Shown: piece after piece, positions 24,552 to 36,674 of the stretch
How the letters are laid out: every line of letters begins with the position of its first letter
How positions within the stretch are numbered: the first letter of the stretch is position 1
Assembly: GCA_023525715.1 (NCBI GenBank)
Contig: CM042013.1
Span: 77,874,994 to 77,938,993 of the forward strand
Origin: Cichorium intybus
Lineage: Eukaryota > Streptophyta > Magnoliopsida > Asterales > Asteraceae
Length of the DNA stretch: 64,000 nucleotides
Direction: 5' to 3'
The notes under the pieces: model-generated
What the model saw: the letters and a program-made list of their open reading frames with translations, nothing else
Databases searched by the model: none
What the model was told of the DNA's origin: nothing
Made by a program: the position numbers and the translations under genes

Positions 24552-25323
24552 TTCATGTAAGACAAAAATGTTTTTATGAGGCATTGAGATTTGTTTTGTG
24601 ACCAATCATTTCGGATGTCACCAAAAAATTAATGAAAAACAAAAAAAATGTATTATGTTCGTCATTTTTCTATTCAGCAAAATTAAAATATTTAAAGATA
24701 TAAAAATTAATGTTTTTAAACATTAAATTTAATATTTTAATATAATATTACTTATATATGTAATATTGTAAATACTATATTATTTATATGTGTATTATTT
24801 TATTAGAATGTTACTCTATAAAAGTTTTAAGATATTTTATAATGTGACTCACGATAGCAACATACTTAGATAGTCTTTACACACAATGTTCTTCCCTTTT
24901 TTTTACCTATAATAACAACATTCTTACATTTTTCATGATAATAGCAATATGTAAAAAATAATCTATATTGTCTATATTTGTTACTATGTGTAAGTGTGTT
25001 GCTATTATGTGTTACATATGGTTAAGGTTGCTAAAAACTATTAGCCCATTCCTATTATTGTAAAAAATCATAACTATGTTATTATGATTAAAAAAAATAA
25101 AGTACTTTGCCTATATTGGTAAATAAATGTAAAATACGTTCCCCATATTGGTAAAGAAAAAGAAGGTATATTGCCTATATTATGAAACAATAGTTTTGTG
25201 TTGATAATATACTAAAGTATATGGTTAATATCTTATAAATACTAAAACAATTTGTTCCGTTACATACACTCTCATTTTAGTCATTTTGATATATCATAAT
25301 TGGTGTATTTTCTATGATCCTTA

Positions 25324-27249
25324 GGGTGGACGGAGTAAGGGTGGCATTGGCTCGGGATGGAAGGGTTTTGAGGTCGGTACTCGCTGGTACCGAGGTGGTG
25401 CCAACTTGAGCATTACACCGCACAAGGCGGGTTCATGTGGCATGGCAAAATCGGGATGGATTGTGGGTTTCCCATCCCACCCCAACCCACTCCCTTTTAT
25501 AAAATGAAAGTTTTAATCTTTCAATAATTACCTTCCTCCTTTCTCTATAAATACCCCTCCTTACTCATTAACAAATTCACACCTTCAACATTCTTTCTTT
25601 CTCTCAACATCTCTCTAATCCCTTTCCTATTATTTAAAAAAAACCTCTTTTTTACAAAATGAGTTCTAGCCGAGACAACTCCAAAAAGCACGGTTTTTCC
25701 AAAAATAAAAACCGTCAGGATGTCCCTCCGACCCCATCCCCAAATTATCATATTGTCAACCAATATCCCCAATTCCAAGCTTATACCCAGTTTCCAACCG
25801 GATTTCGGCCAATTCCAACCTAATTATATCTGGTTCCAACAAAATCCCGACCAATTGCCCAACTCCCAATATTAGATCCCTGCCACTTCTCATTTTCGTA
25901 GACAAGATGATGAGTCAAGTGACGAAACACAACCGATCTCTGAGGATGAGGTGGAGGTGGAACTGGAGGAGCAGGAGGAGGAGGTAGTACCAGAAATAGA
26001 ACAACCCCCTCCCCAGACCTCCCAGAAACGATCTTAAACCAATCGTTTGAAACGTCTTCCGTGGAAGGTGAACGAGGAGGTCGCCTTGGTGAATGCATAT
26101 ATTAGTGTTTCTGAGGATTCAGAACAAGGAGTCATGGTGGAGTGATTTTAGGAGCATGTGTTGGTACATTTTGATGCGCTTCTTGGAGGGACGGATATGA
26201 CACACTCTCAAGTATATTCCAAGTGGAAGGACATGAAAGGAAAGGTGAACAAGTTCAATTGCATTTACAAGAAAAAATGCAACATGCGTGTTAGCGACAG
26301 TGGAGATGTGGATGTTTTAAAGGCCACACTTAGTGAGTACTAGAGAATCGCCCGAAACAGGTTCGCACATATGGGGGCATGGGCAATATTGAAAGAACAT
26401 GTGAAACGGCTTGTAGTTGAGGAAACGAGAATGAATTCCCCACATCTTTTCTCCAAACGAAGCAAGACATTCGACTCCAACCAATACACAAACTCCCCTT
26501 CCGATGCACACCTTTCACCTCAGCCAGTTGATGACGACAATGAAGTTTCCCCATAACCATCAACACATTCCCGACAAAAGAAAAGGGAAAAAGGTGGTTG
26601 GATCTTCATCAATGTCTGAGGGGTATCAGACCATCGTGGATAAGATATCCAAACTTGCAGAGACCACTAAGGTTGAAGCGAACAAGAAAGACACCTATCG
26701 TGCAAAGAAGCAGGATGAACTGGCTGTACAAGAGGAGGAATCTAAGATGAAAGCATCCCCCATTGAGCAAGAGATAGCACCGTTCAAATATGCAGGTAAA
26801 CAGAAGGATTTATAACTCCTTTTTCGCCCCCATGACCATTTGACCGGAGCTCAACTGGCATTGGTTCTTGGGGGAAAAACAGCAAATAGCACAGATGTAT
26901 GATTGAGAATTTTAGGTTATGTTTTCGTATTTAGGATTTTTTTTCGTATTTAGGTTGTTTTTTTTATTTAGGTTTTTTTATTGTAACCGTGTGCTTTTTA
27001 ATTAAATTTTATTTGGCTTTTTTACATTTTTATTACATTTTAATATTTTTTGGAATATTAAATTTAATGTTAAATTATTTTGTGTAATTAATTAATTAAT
27101 TTAATAATCGAAAATATGATGTGACATCGTGGGGTCGGTGAGAACTACTTCTATGGGTAAAAGATGAGGAAAGATGGAAGTGAGAGAAAAGAGAAAAAAC
27201 TAATGTGGCAATTAGATGGGTGGGATGGGAAAGAACTACTCCCCCACCC
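25324..27249 (+). mobile_element. PIF/Harbinger-type DNA transposon derivative keeping only ORF1
   Basis: Left end GGGTGGACGGAGTA and right end, read in reverse, GGGTGGGGGAGTA form short terminal inverted repeats. Both sides carry the 3-bp target duplication TTA (25321-25323 and 27250-27252), characteristic of the superfamily. The inside holds a degenerate ORF1 (SANT/Myb-like) and no DDE transposase. At 1926 bp it is shorter than an autonomous element. Subterminal GGGATGG/CCATCCC text repeats near both ends. Confidence 0.75.
25659..26815 (+). pseudogene. PIF/Harbinger ORF1 (SANT/Myb-like DNA-binding accessory protein), degenerate
   Basis: An ORF1 reading can be followed from the ATG at 25659 through several stops and frameshifts. 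Asn/Pro/Gln-rich N-terminus (NYHIVNQYPQFQ), acidic linker (25930-26010), then the SANT-like trihelix: LPWKVNEEVALVNAY, an HVLVHFDALLGG segment at 26160, SQVYSKWKDMKGKVNKFN at 26200-26250 and WAILKEHVKR at 26376-26410, followed by a lysine-rich tail (KRKGKKV, 26570-26600) and a charged helix. ORF1 of this superfamily acts with the transposase in excision. These relics are often mislabelled glutathione S-transferase T3-like or Myb proteins. Not functional as read. Confidence 0.7.
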
Positions 27250-27252
27250 TTA

Positions 27253-28071
27253 GTTTGCGATTGGTGTTGATGTGGATATTGAACTTGGAGCTCGATGTTT
27301 TAACGTAATGCAGGCACCATCTAGGAATTTTCTAGTTTCATGGGCTATCTGAGAAAATTCCAGCAAACACTTTTATATCTGATAATTATTGCATCCATTA
27401 TATAGAAATTTTTTTCTTATATGTGGCCATAAATTCTTAAAAGATAAAAAAGGTAATATTAGTTCCCTCATTCTTCTCTAGAGTTAATTATGGTAAGTAT
27501 TTAGCATGTGAGACTGTAGGTTCACTTTATTTAGTTAACATGTCAATCATTTGTGCTTTTCACTGTTTATGATCCTCGGTTCGTTTTATTTAATTAGAAT
27601 GAAGACAACCATAGGTTACGATTTTGGGTTCGCTTTATCTAAGCATCCTTCTTATGTGACTCTGACCTATGTAGCACCTGATGTGACAGAGATGTATAGA
27701 ACATAGGCAATGCTGATTTTAATTATGTTAATCGAAGACATGTGGATGTTTGTATGTGTACCAAGTATATCAAATTAAATATGCATAACAAAATTTAAAA
27801 ATACGTGGTTTCTTTATTTAGGACGTAAACTTAGTAATCGAATCAAACTTTCTCCCTATCAGAACACTTACCTTTGACGGCGATCAAGATGGCAATATTC
27901 CGAATCGGGATGAAAACCCTCCTGGTGCGATAACATGGAGTCAAATTCACTCTACTCTAATGAGCTTCAAGCTACTGTTGAAATCGGTGCAGTGAGTTTT
28001 CTGATTGTTGAAGCAGACAACAAGATTTTACATGAAGTATTAGGGTTGGATACGTGCCTTAACCATGATAA
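27253..28071. other. Unassigned sequence, possibly partly 5' LINE sequence
   Basis: No supported gene. From about 27840 the text loses its AT-richness and reads as short coding-like stretches (e.g. TFDGDQDGNIPNRDENPPG, 27870-27925) just before the LINE endonuclease start at 28072, so it may be the end of the LINE ORF1 or its linker. 27253-27840 shows nothing identifiable. Confidence 0.35.
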
Positions 28072-28642
28072 ATGAACTGCATTTCCTTGAATGTACGGGG
28101 TTTTTGCGAGGACTCGAAAGTTAGGTGGGTAAAGGACTAAAATTGGAATACAACATCAATTTCATTGGTATTCAAGAAATGTGGATCTTCGATCATTTGA
28201 GAATAAATGTTGCTGGTTATTGGGATTCCTCTAAATTCGATTTCGCCGGTGTAGACTCTTATAGGCGGTCTGGGGGATTGGTCAGCATATGAAGTAAGGC
28301 TCAATTTACCAAAACCGATTGTAATTAGTTCCCGTTATTTCTTTATCATTATTCGGAGATGGGTAGGCATAGAAGGAGATACTATTTTCGCAAACATTTA
28401 TGGTCCTCAATTCGTTCAAGATAAAGTATCCCTATGGTCTCAATTACTAAACATCATGAGATCTCGAACGGGAACATGGGTAATGTTTGGAGATTTCAAT
28501 GTTGTCGGATATCCAAAAGAGAGGTTAAATTCGGGATTTTGCCACAGGAGTGCTGCGGATTTTAACAACTTTATTCACGATGCAAGCCTTCACGAGTTTC
28601 ATATGGGAGGACACAAATACACGTATTATTGTCATGATGGTG

Positions 28643-30902
28643 TGTAACATCCTTTATCTAGGGTAAATAATTTAATGAATAATAGTAATAATAATAAATC
28701 TAATAATCTTAATATTTAAAACATAACAATTTAATTAATTAACTCATCTTGAAGAAATAATTAGTTTAGAGTAACTAATTAAGGGTAAATAAAGAATCTA
28801 CCATAGGAGGTTCTAGAAGGGGACTTTTATGCAAAGCTAGAACTTAAAGTAGTGGTGGGGAGGGGCTTTATAGCAAATATGGAAGAGTTTGTGGTGCTGG
28901 AGGGACTTGATTGCAAATAAGGGAAAATCTGGAGGTTTAAGTTGGGAAAAACCCTACACTCTCTTCTCATTTCATGATTTTGAGAGAAGAGAGAGGGCTA
29001 GGGACGATTTCAAGTGGGATCCAAAGGGAGAAGTTCATTTCCAGCAAGATCTTAGTGAATTGCATCAATCTCTTGAAGATATAAGGTAAGAAATCCAATC
29101 TCCATGTTGAAAAACCCACTATTTTGGGAAGATTGAGTTCAAATTCGGGTTTCATAGTTGGGGGAGATGAACTCTATGATCCCAAAGGTGTAGCATATGA
29201 ATTCTAATGATTATCTCTTTTCAATTCAATGGTTTCATGCTTGGAGAATCATTTGAATGTTGGTTGATACTCATGAACCCTAAATTTTTGGGGAAAAACC
29301 CACCTATGAGTGGAACCTTGATAATTTAGATCAACTTACATCTTAAATGATTTCTATGAAGAGCTTAAGTGAGTTCCTAGTGATTCCAATTAGTAGAAGA
29401 AGGAATCCCTTTAGTTATGGACCAAATTGTTGAATGGAATTGGATATTCCTTTGATCTAAGCTTATGAAGTAACTTTGGAATGATAATATGGATTTGATT
29501 CGATGAAGATGACTTTGGATGGTTAAATTGAGCCTAATAATGTGGTAAATCGGATTAAAATAATGTCATCTTGATGGTTATGAGTTTGGAGAAGTGTCGG
29601 ACCTTGATTTGGGTGAAAAGGAGTGAAAATGACCAAAAATCGGGGTTGCAGCAGGGCCACACGACCCGTGTAGGGGGTCTGGAGGCCACGGGTTGGGTTT
29701 CCTGCATTGCTACACGACCCGTGTAGGGCTACACGCCCCGTGTAGCTCTGTCTGGCCAGTTTTTCAGTTTTTAGACTTTAAGCTTTATGGTTTGGGCCTT
29801 GGGTTCTAAGGTTCAAACCCACTATTAGACAATGTATAACTAAGATATTACCTTAGTTAGTGAAGCTTAATTAGTCCTAGAATCATTTGTAATATGGATA
29901 ATTATTTATCTTATAGGAGGAGATTAATTGAAGTGGAAGCAAGAAGATAACATTCCTTTTGGAACCGAAGGAAGGTGAGTTACCGGGAGTACACATCCCT
30001 CTTTTAACTCTTGTATGTTTTATTTCATTCCATGCATACCTTTATGTGCTAATTGTTGCATAAATCTATGTGTTCATGGCATTCAAAGAGTTATTTCAAA
30101 GATGTTTTTACAAGGAAAATAATACTATAGTTTTGAAAGATGTTTTGAATCATTCCTCCATGCATTGCATATAGGAGGGGTGGACCGTGTGAACCTTTTG
30201 ACAAAGATGAAATGATTGTCCCGGATTTAGGGAAATCACGGGTTAATACCCAAATGAGTTGTCGTCCCGGATTTAGGGAAACCGTTTCCGACAATAGGAA
30301 ACCGCATGAGGGATTTGCTAACCCTCATGGGACTAGTGTGGTGGCCACTAGTTCTAGTTTAGCCAATACGGGGATCGGATGACATGCTCCGTGCGTGTTA
30401 TTCGTGAACTTAGGTAGGTGCCACTGTGGTGAGTTGGACTACTAAGAGATTGACATGGGGTGGGATAGTTACATTCATGCATCATGCTGCATATCATAAC
30501 TATCCAATTGAGTAAACTTTCAAAAATGTTTTAATAAGTTTAAATATGAATAAAACCAGTATCTTTGGAGATTATCTCGAGTGCTAAGGATTTTCCTTTC
30601 ACTCATAGTAAGATAATCTCGGGTAACTCACTAGGCATTTCAATTGCCTAACTGTTTTGATGTGTACTCAGGTTAAGGGTAGAAGCTTGAGGCGAGGCGA
30701 GGACTTTTAGAAGACCACGGATTGTGTGGCCATTTGAACCGTGTTTTGTACTTGAATTATGATACCACCTCGCTATATATTTTGAACCACTTATAACCGT
30801 TTGGGACCTATTTTTCCGCAAAGATGAGACTTCTTTTAAACTTAAAGTATTTTCATGACTAATAAATGATTTAATAAGTAATCCTTGGCGAGGGGTGTCA
30901 CA
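28643..30902 (+). repeat. Solo LTR (2260 bp) of a chromovirus-like Ty3-gypsy element
   Basis: TGTAACATCC...GGGTGTCACA, flanked by the 5-bp duplication TGGTG (28638-28642 and 30903-30907) inside the LINE endonuclease. No primer site, polypurine tract or pol text in between, hence a solo LTR left by recombination. Inside are ACACGACCCGTGTAG words at 29655-29745 and a repeated CCCGGATTTAGGGAAA phrase at about 30220 and 30265. Confidence 0.85.
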
Positions 30903-31045
30903 TGGTGCTAAGCTAAGCAAACCAGACCGATTTATGGTATGTGCCAATTTTTTCTCCATTTACCCTCTATCGAGGGTAATTGCGCACCCTAGGGAACTTT
31001 CTGATCACTGGCCGATCACCCTCATTACTGCCATGTCCAACTTTG

Positions 31046-31064
31046 CCCCCCCCCCCCCCCCCCC
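31046..31064. repeat. Poly-C run of 19 bases
   Basis: Homopolymer within the LINE endonuclease block. Length may be unreliable in sequencing. Confidence 0.95.
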
Positions 31065-31187
31065 AATTCAGCTTTTTTAATTAAAGATGGATGGTCTAAT
31101 TTCAAAGGATATGAAAGTGTAGATTTATTTTTGGCAGCTAAGTTCCGATACATCAAGAATAAAATCAAACAGTGGAGAGGTGTATTA

Positions 31188-31307
31188 TGTAAATATATGT
31201 GGAGCCCAATAATGTCTCTCCAAAAGAGCCCTTGTGGATAGAAGGGAGACTCCAACATATATACAAACTCATAAGACCGTGTCGTACCAATGTGGGATAC
31301 ACTAACA
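31188..31307 (-). repeat. 3' LTR of the miniature element
   Basis: 120 bp. On the minus strand it contains ATCCCACATTG (plus 31288-31298) and a TATA-like TATATATG (plus 31256-31263) separated by 24 nt, resembling the USE/TATA pair of plant snRNA promoters. Confidence 0.9.
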
Positions 31308-31369
31308 CTCCCCCTCAGAGACATAGGCTTGATGAGGTTATAGGGTGCGAGACACTGGCTCTGATACCA

Positions 31370-31489
31370 TGTAAATATATGTGGAGCCCAATAGTATCTC
31401 TCCAAAAGAGCCCTTGTAGAGAGAGGGGAGACTCCAACATATATACAAACTCATAAGACCGTGCTGCACCAATGTGGGATACACTAACA
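31370..31489 (-). repeat. 5' LTR of the miniature element
   Basis: 120 bp, near-identical partner of 31188-31307, with the same ATCCCACATTG and TATATATG pair. The primer-binding site follows directly on the minus strand. Confidence 0.9.
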
Positions 31490-32085
31490 TATTATTATCG
31501 AACGAGAACGGGGAGGCTCAACATTACAATAACGTTCTTCATGAACTGCATGAGGTTGCGGAATTAAGACAGTTTTCTTCCCCCGAATTGCATGATCGTA
31601 ATTTGACCCTCCAAAATCTACTAGAATTGGAAAGAGCTAATGTTCTTGACCTTGAATAGAAAGCTAGATTGAAGTGGGTAATAGATGGTGACGAGAATTC
31701 GAAGTTTTCCATGGAACAATCAACAACAGGAATCGTAAAAACCGAATAAATGGTCTTATGATAAACATGAAATGGGAAGATGGAGTCAAAGAAATTAAGA
31801 ATGAAATCTTTCGATTTAAAAAAAAGTTTCATGAAGCGTGGTCGTCTAGACCAAAACTGATTAGTCCATATTTCGTTCAATTTTCTTATCTGAAGTCGAG
31901 CGAATTGAACATACATTTTCTCTTGAGGAAGTAAAAACACCTATTTGGGTGTGTAGCAATGATCGAGTACCTGATTGAGTACCAGGTCTGGACGATTCTA
32001 TACTTAAATATCTTAAAACATATTGGGACACCATTTGGGATGATGTCATGGGTTTCGTGAAAATTTTGTGTTATAGAGGTCGCTT

Positions 32086-32560
32086 TGTATCATCCCAAAA
32101 TTTAAGCCCAAAATTTTCTTTAATTACATAATTAAAATATTAAGTTCCAAGCCATTCATCCATAAAATATTCATTTAGAATTCATAAGTTCAGTCACGAT
32201 ATAACATAAGGAAAATAACAGCGGAAGTCATAAAATGCGGATGCCGATGCCATGTAGTCACGCCGTGCCCTTCCCAACATCCCTGGAAGTACCTGAAACA
32301 TTTAAACAAAGCTGTAAGCACAACGCTTAGTGAATTCCTCATATTACCATACGTTTCCATTCATATATCATGCCAATTATGGTCTATGAGCTTGCCACGA
32401 ACGACGAGGTGCTCTAGCTTGCCCTGATCTGCCAATAATCAACTCATTCTCAAACTCTCGAGATTGCCCCGATCCGTCAGTTTTCATTCACACGTAAGTA
32501 TATAGTCATCAATATTTCAATCATGCATTAATAAGGTGAGGAGACTAACTGAATATCATC
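32086..32560 (-). repeat. Partial LTR of a minus-strand gypsy element truncating the LINE
   Basis: Begins TGTATCATCCC at the point where LINE text stops. Phrases such as GCTGTAAGCACAACGCTTAG and a nearby ATAACAGCGGAAG match in style and order those in the LTR at 7484-8946. The right end is not defined; about 32560 is an estimate where the style changes. Confidence 0.5.
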
Positions 32561-32887
32561 ATGCTCGGATCCTCGCTCCCAACTCTCGAATGAGGTACGA
32601 GGATATCAAACAGACGTGGGGGTGGTTTTGCGGTATCCCGTGTCATAACACCACCAAATGTTGCATATAGCATTATATGCAAAAGAAATCTGAACCTCCC
32701 AAGTCAATAAGGCGTACAACACTATCGCGTCCTGTATCCGCATCACTGGCCCTCAGATTGACATTATGCTCAATGATGTGCATCAAGGCCTTCACCCTCG
32801 GAACCAGATCCTGTTAGGCGTTACTCCCGACCCTCATGTGCACTGTGTCCACTAGTCGTTCCATATCCACAAAATTACCACATTTCG
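32561..32887 (-). other. Left remnant of the third ORF region of Athila-like element 2
   Basis: This stretch and 36670 onward were contiguous before a solo LTR inserted, as shown by the TTTCG duplication. On the minus strand it has short open pieces (for example LMHIIEHNVNLRASDADTGR) broken by stops. No family recognized. Confidence 0.4.
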
Positions 32888-35800
32888 TGTGACACCCGTA
32901 AATTTTATTTTTTTTTACAAGTAACAAAATACGGGTAATCACAAACTGAATACCAATACAACCATAGCAGTGAATCGGAACTTACACACAATATAATGAT
33001 CGAATACAATTACATTTAATTCCCTAATTACATCATTTTACTTCATCTTCTTTAATGCTTGTATACCTGAAATACACAACATAAAATACATGTTCGTAAG
33101 ACTATAAAGTCTTGTGAGTTACATGAGTTTGGATTTGTATTATTTTGATACAAATGCTCATTTGAATGTTGTTTACTTATGAAATCTCATTAATACATTC
33201 ACCTTTACTTATTCTCAATTTCTTCCTCATTTACTTACCGCTTTGTGGAATATAACTCCATAACATTACTTTTACTAATAATCTATTTTACTTAGAATAT
33301 ATATTATACATCATACTCTTGTTGTCACAAAACTCACACATTATTAACTTCTTGCTTACTGGTTGAATACACAACCGTTACGACATATGCTACACAAACC
33401 ACCCCTCCCTATTGAGTCTTTATAACCACTCGTTAATTACTAACGCTCATACTTTCCACATATATATAAGATATATGTACCGATAAATCATACATTAACT
33501 ATTAAGTCATATAGATGACTTATTTAAACATGCACATATCTTTAATATATATGAATGTACCTAGTATCAATATATTTATCCTTTTAAGGATTCTTATGTC
33601 ACTAGGTATACCTCCACACTTACAACACAACTCATATAACTGAATATCATCATGTATATAAATAAAGTTAAACTAATTCTGAATCATAATTTCTTTCTAT
33701 TCATGTTTATTTACAAGCAACTCTGTATTCTTTTCCTCCTCGAAATGGAATTAATCCATCCGTGAGGGCGTACTCAGTTTCCTCTCCCTTCCTGGAATAG
33801 AACATATATATATCCATAAGGGCATGCTAATTTCATCTCCCTTCATGGTATAGAAAAAATCAACCATAAGGGCGTGCTAGTTTTATCTCCCTTCATGGCA
33901 TAGAACAAATCCAACCATAAGGGCGTGCTAAAGACAACTACCTCGCGAAGGGAAATAACATCCCAGTAGTGCCTTCTGACCTCCCTTCAGACGGTTAAGG
34001 TCCTAGTTAATCCCCCTTCAAGCGGGTAAGATTCTGATTGATCCCCCTTCTCACGGGTAAGATCCTGATTGATCCCCCTTCTCGAGGGTAAGATCCTGGG
34101 TCGGAATATATTACTTTTACTTTCTTCTTTAGCTAACAGACTCAACTTTCGTAACTCATAACATTTCAATTGCATAAGATAGTCTATACTTGCTATTTAC
34201 ACAATTCACCTTTATTACATTAATCTCATAACTATTGTATTCCATGTCAATACATTTCACCCAACTTTAATTTATTCTTTGCATGCGTACATTAATTTCA
34301 TATCTTTCATTATATACCAATTACTTAACATGTATATGCACAACCAAGATAATCACTTTATTTCACTATACTATTACTACGAGGAGTTAAGTCCCCGATT
34401 ACAACAATTCATCGTATCTCATTCCGTGATTGGAGTTATGTCCCCAGTGTTTTACTCCTTCATCTATATCATTCATACTACTTTTAAGGCTATATGACAA
34501 CACATATACTTTACCACATTACTCATTATTTATGGGGAGTTATGTCCCCCAATGCTTTATTTCTTCATTTATATCACTTTATATACCTTTTTAAGGTTAT
34601 GTATCAACCCATATACCTTAACTGCATTATTCATTACTCATGGAGAGTTATATCCCCATATAACTTATTATCTTTCATAACATTCTTGTACTTTTACATA
34701 TACTCTTTCTACCATTTCATCATTACTTCTATGTATTTTAAGGCTATAAGCCAAATAATAACTCTTATATCATTACTTATCTCTTACTTATCATTCATAC
34801 ACTTTTCATAATATGATATTCTCATTAGAACACCAATATCATTATCTCACATAATACTTATCGACATAACATAAGTATTAACACATATTCATCTCTTCAT
34901 ATAGAAAACATAATAAATATTTCATAATATTTGCCATGTATCTCAAAATGGGTAAAAGCTACATGTACTCACCTTGGCTAGTTAGAGAAGTCTAACTAGG
35001 GTTACTCCGTTTCCTTGTCCCTTCCATTCCATGAATTTTACTCCTTAATTACCTAAGGAGTTCATTAACATTCTTATTAATACATGATAGGTCTTAACAA
35101 TACATATAAAGACCACTTAACCCATGTCCTAATATACTTATTTTCATGTTCTCACACATTATTATGCTTATACTAGAAGTTCGGGGATCAAACTACACAA
35201 ATAGGGCAATAACGGGAGTGAATTTCAAGAATTCAGGTCACACGGGTCGTGTGGGACTCACATGGGTCGTGTAGGATCTTCAGACCCTCGGATTGCAGAC
35301 CCAGGTTCCCCACATGGGTCGTGTAACCCAACACGGGTCGTGTCAGGCTACAGACCCATTTTTCCAGCCCCCGAATTTTGTTCTTTCTTTGCAGTTTTAG
35401 TTCATTTCTTGGTTCCATTTGTTCCCAAACTTAACCAAACTTTACCAATAGGTTCTATTGACCTTCTAACATGTCAAGAACATATTTTTATTCTCATTAA
35501 GACTTATTTAGTTCATGACTTAATGGTTAAGACCATAGGATGTCACAAGAGCTCTAAGGAAGCTCATGTGCACATCAATTCTAATACAAGAGTCCATTTC
35601 TTTCCAACTTCTATATATACATTTATACAATCAAGGGAAGCTAAATTAGGGGTTTTACAACCCAAAACACACTTCATTCTTTACCAATTCATGACTCTCA
35701 TTAGCCATTTCTATAGGTTTCATTCATGGAATCATCAATTCCATTCCTCCCTTCCAATTACCATTTAGTTCCAACTTATTGTTGATTGCTTGGAATCATT

Positions 35801-36669
35801 AGGAAACCACTTGTAAGGGTTCCTTACATCCATAAACATAATTATAACTACTTAATTACATCAATTTAACACCATGGTCTAAAACCCCCAATATCTAGGG
35901 TTCATATGAATCAATTTCATCAAACCATGATTCTAAACCATCCATACGTTGGATAATGATCATAAGGTGACTAGAAACATAATCTAACTACTTGGAATCA
36001 TTGGAATTACTCCTCCTCCAACATATGAAATTCGGACATGAAACCCTAAACGGGTTTTCTAGCAAGAAATGATGAAATCTTACCTTATGTAAGCTAGGAA
36101 TTCAAGGAATTTGATCATATAACGTTGCTAGCTCTCAATTCTTCATGAATTCCTCAAGAACCGCCATTTCCTTCTCCATCTTCTCTGGAATTTACGTGAG
36201 TTATGGCTAAAAGGGGAGAGATCACCTTTTTATACCTCACATCTTTCATGAAATGACCATTTGGTCCTTCAACTTTCCTATTTTTCACTTTAGGCATAAA
36301 ACTCTCTTTATTTCTTGGAACTTTTAAGTTTTATAGTTTTGCCCCACTTATAAACTTAATATACATATTAAGGATATATTAACACATAAAAATCTCATTA
36401 TGAGGTTAAATAGTTCAAAATGACGAAAATGCCCTTTTTGGTCATTTTGCACTTTTCACTCACTTTTACCTTTTCAGTATTCATACTTTATACTTATAAC
36501 TATAATATAATTCATATTCTTCATCCTTAATGAAAATATAATTCTTTTCATTTTATAATCGTAATTGGAAATTACCGAAATACCCTTTTTGCTCAAACTA
36601 TGAATAATTACTTATTAATTATTCCTTTACTTCTTACTTTCCATTTGGACATGTTTCTAGGTCGTTACA
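32888..36669 (-). repeat. Solo LTR (3782 bp) of a chromovirus-like Ty3-gypsy element
   Basis: On plus it runs TGTGACACCC...GGTCGTTACA, and is flanked by duplication TTTCG (32883-32887 and 36670-36674). Minus orientation: TGTAACGACC...GGGTGTCACA, the same end as the 28643-30902 LTR. Inside are tandem-like units with CATAAGGGCGTGCTA (33740-33930) and GGTAAGATCCTGATTGATCC (33990-34095), reiterated GGAGTTATGTCCCC (34382-34650), and ACACGGGTCGTGT words (35230-35345). A minus-strand TATA-like GGTATAAAAAGG is at about 36225-36236. No pol text. Confidence 0.85.
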
Positions 36670-36674
36670 TTTCG

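Larger units (their letters stand above)
31188..31489 (-). mobile_element. Complete miniature LTR retrotransposon (TRIM/SMART type), 302 bp
   Basis: Two 120-bp LTRs (31188-31307 and 31370-31489) flank a 62-bp interior, and the whole is flanked by target duplication TATTA (31183-31187 and 31490-31494). On the minus strand the LTR runs TGTTAGTGTATCCC...ATATTTACA. The primer site TGGTATCAGAGCC abuts the upstream LTR (plus coordinates 31357-31369) and the polypurine tract GAGGGGGAG abuts the downstream LTR (31308-31316). Nothing coding. The two LTRs differ at roughly nine positions. It sits in LINE sequence whose frame continues when the element and one duplication are removed. Confidence 0.92.
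28072..32085 (+). pseudogene. LINE (non-LTR retrotransposon) endonuclease and RT start, split by two insertions
   Basis: Plant LINE ORF2 relic in three blocks. Block 1, 28072-28642: the endonuclease starts MNCISLNVRGF, then INFIGIQE, and GDFNVV at about 28490, then GGHKYTYY. Block 2, 30908-31187: KLSKPDRFMVC and SDHWPITLI, with a 19-base C run at 31046-31064 that shifts the frame. Block 3, 31495-32085: the linker with WVIDGDENSKFFH and the first RT residues (YLKTYWDTIWDDVMGFVK). Between blocks sit a solo LTR (28643-30902) and a miniature LTR element (31188-31489). The frame or text resumes across both after one duplication is removed. Several stops; RT catalytic motifs are absent because the element is cut at 32085. 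Confidence 0.85.

Noticed and set aside
33740..34100. Regularly spaced repeats that could suggest a CRISPR-like array
   Set aside because: Plant nuclear DNA; units vary in length and sequence and lie inside an LTR.
35262..35768. 168-aa plus-strand ORF, and the 105-aa ORF at 34494-34811
   Set aside because: Inside the solo LTR, no recognizable domain, amino-acid composition of AT-rich non-coding DNA.
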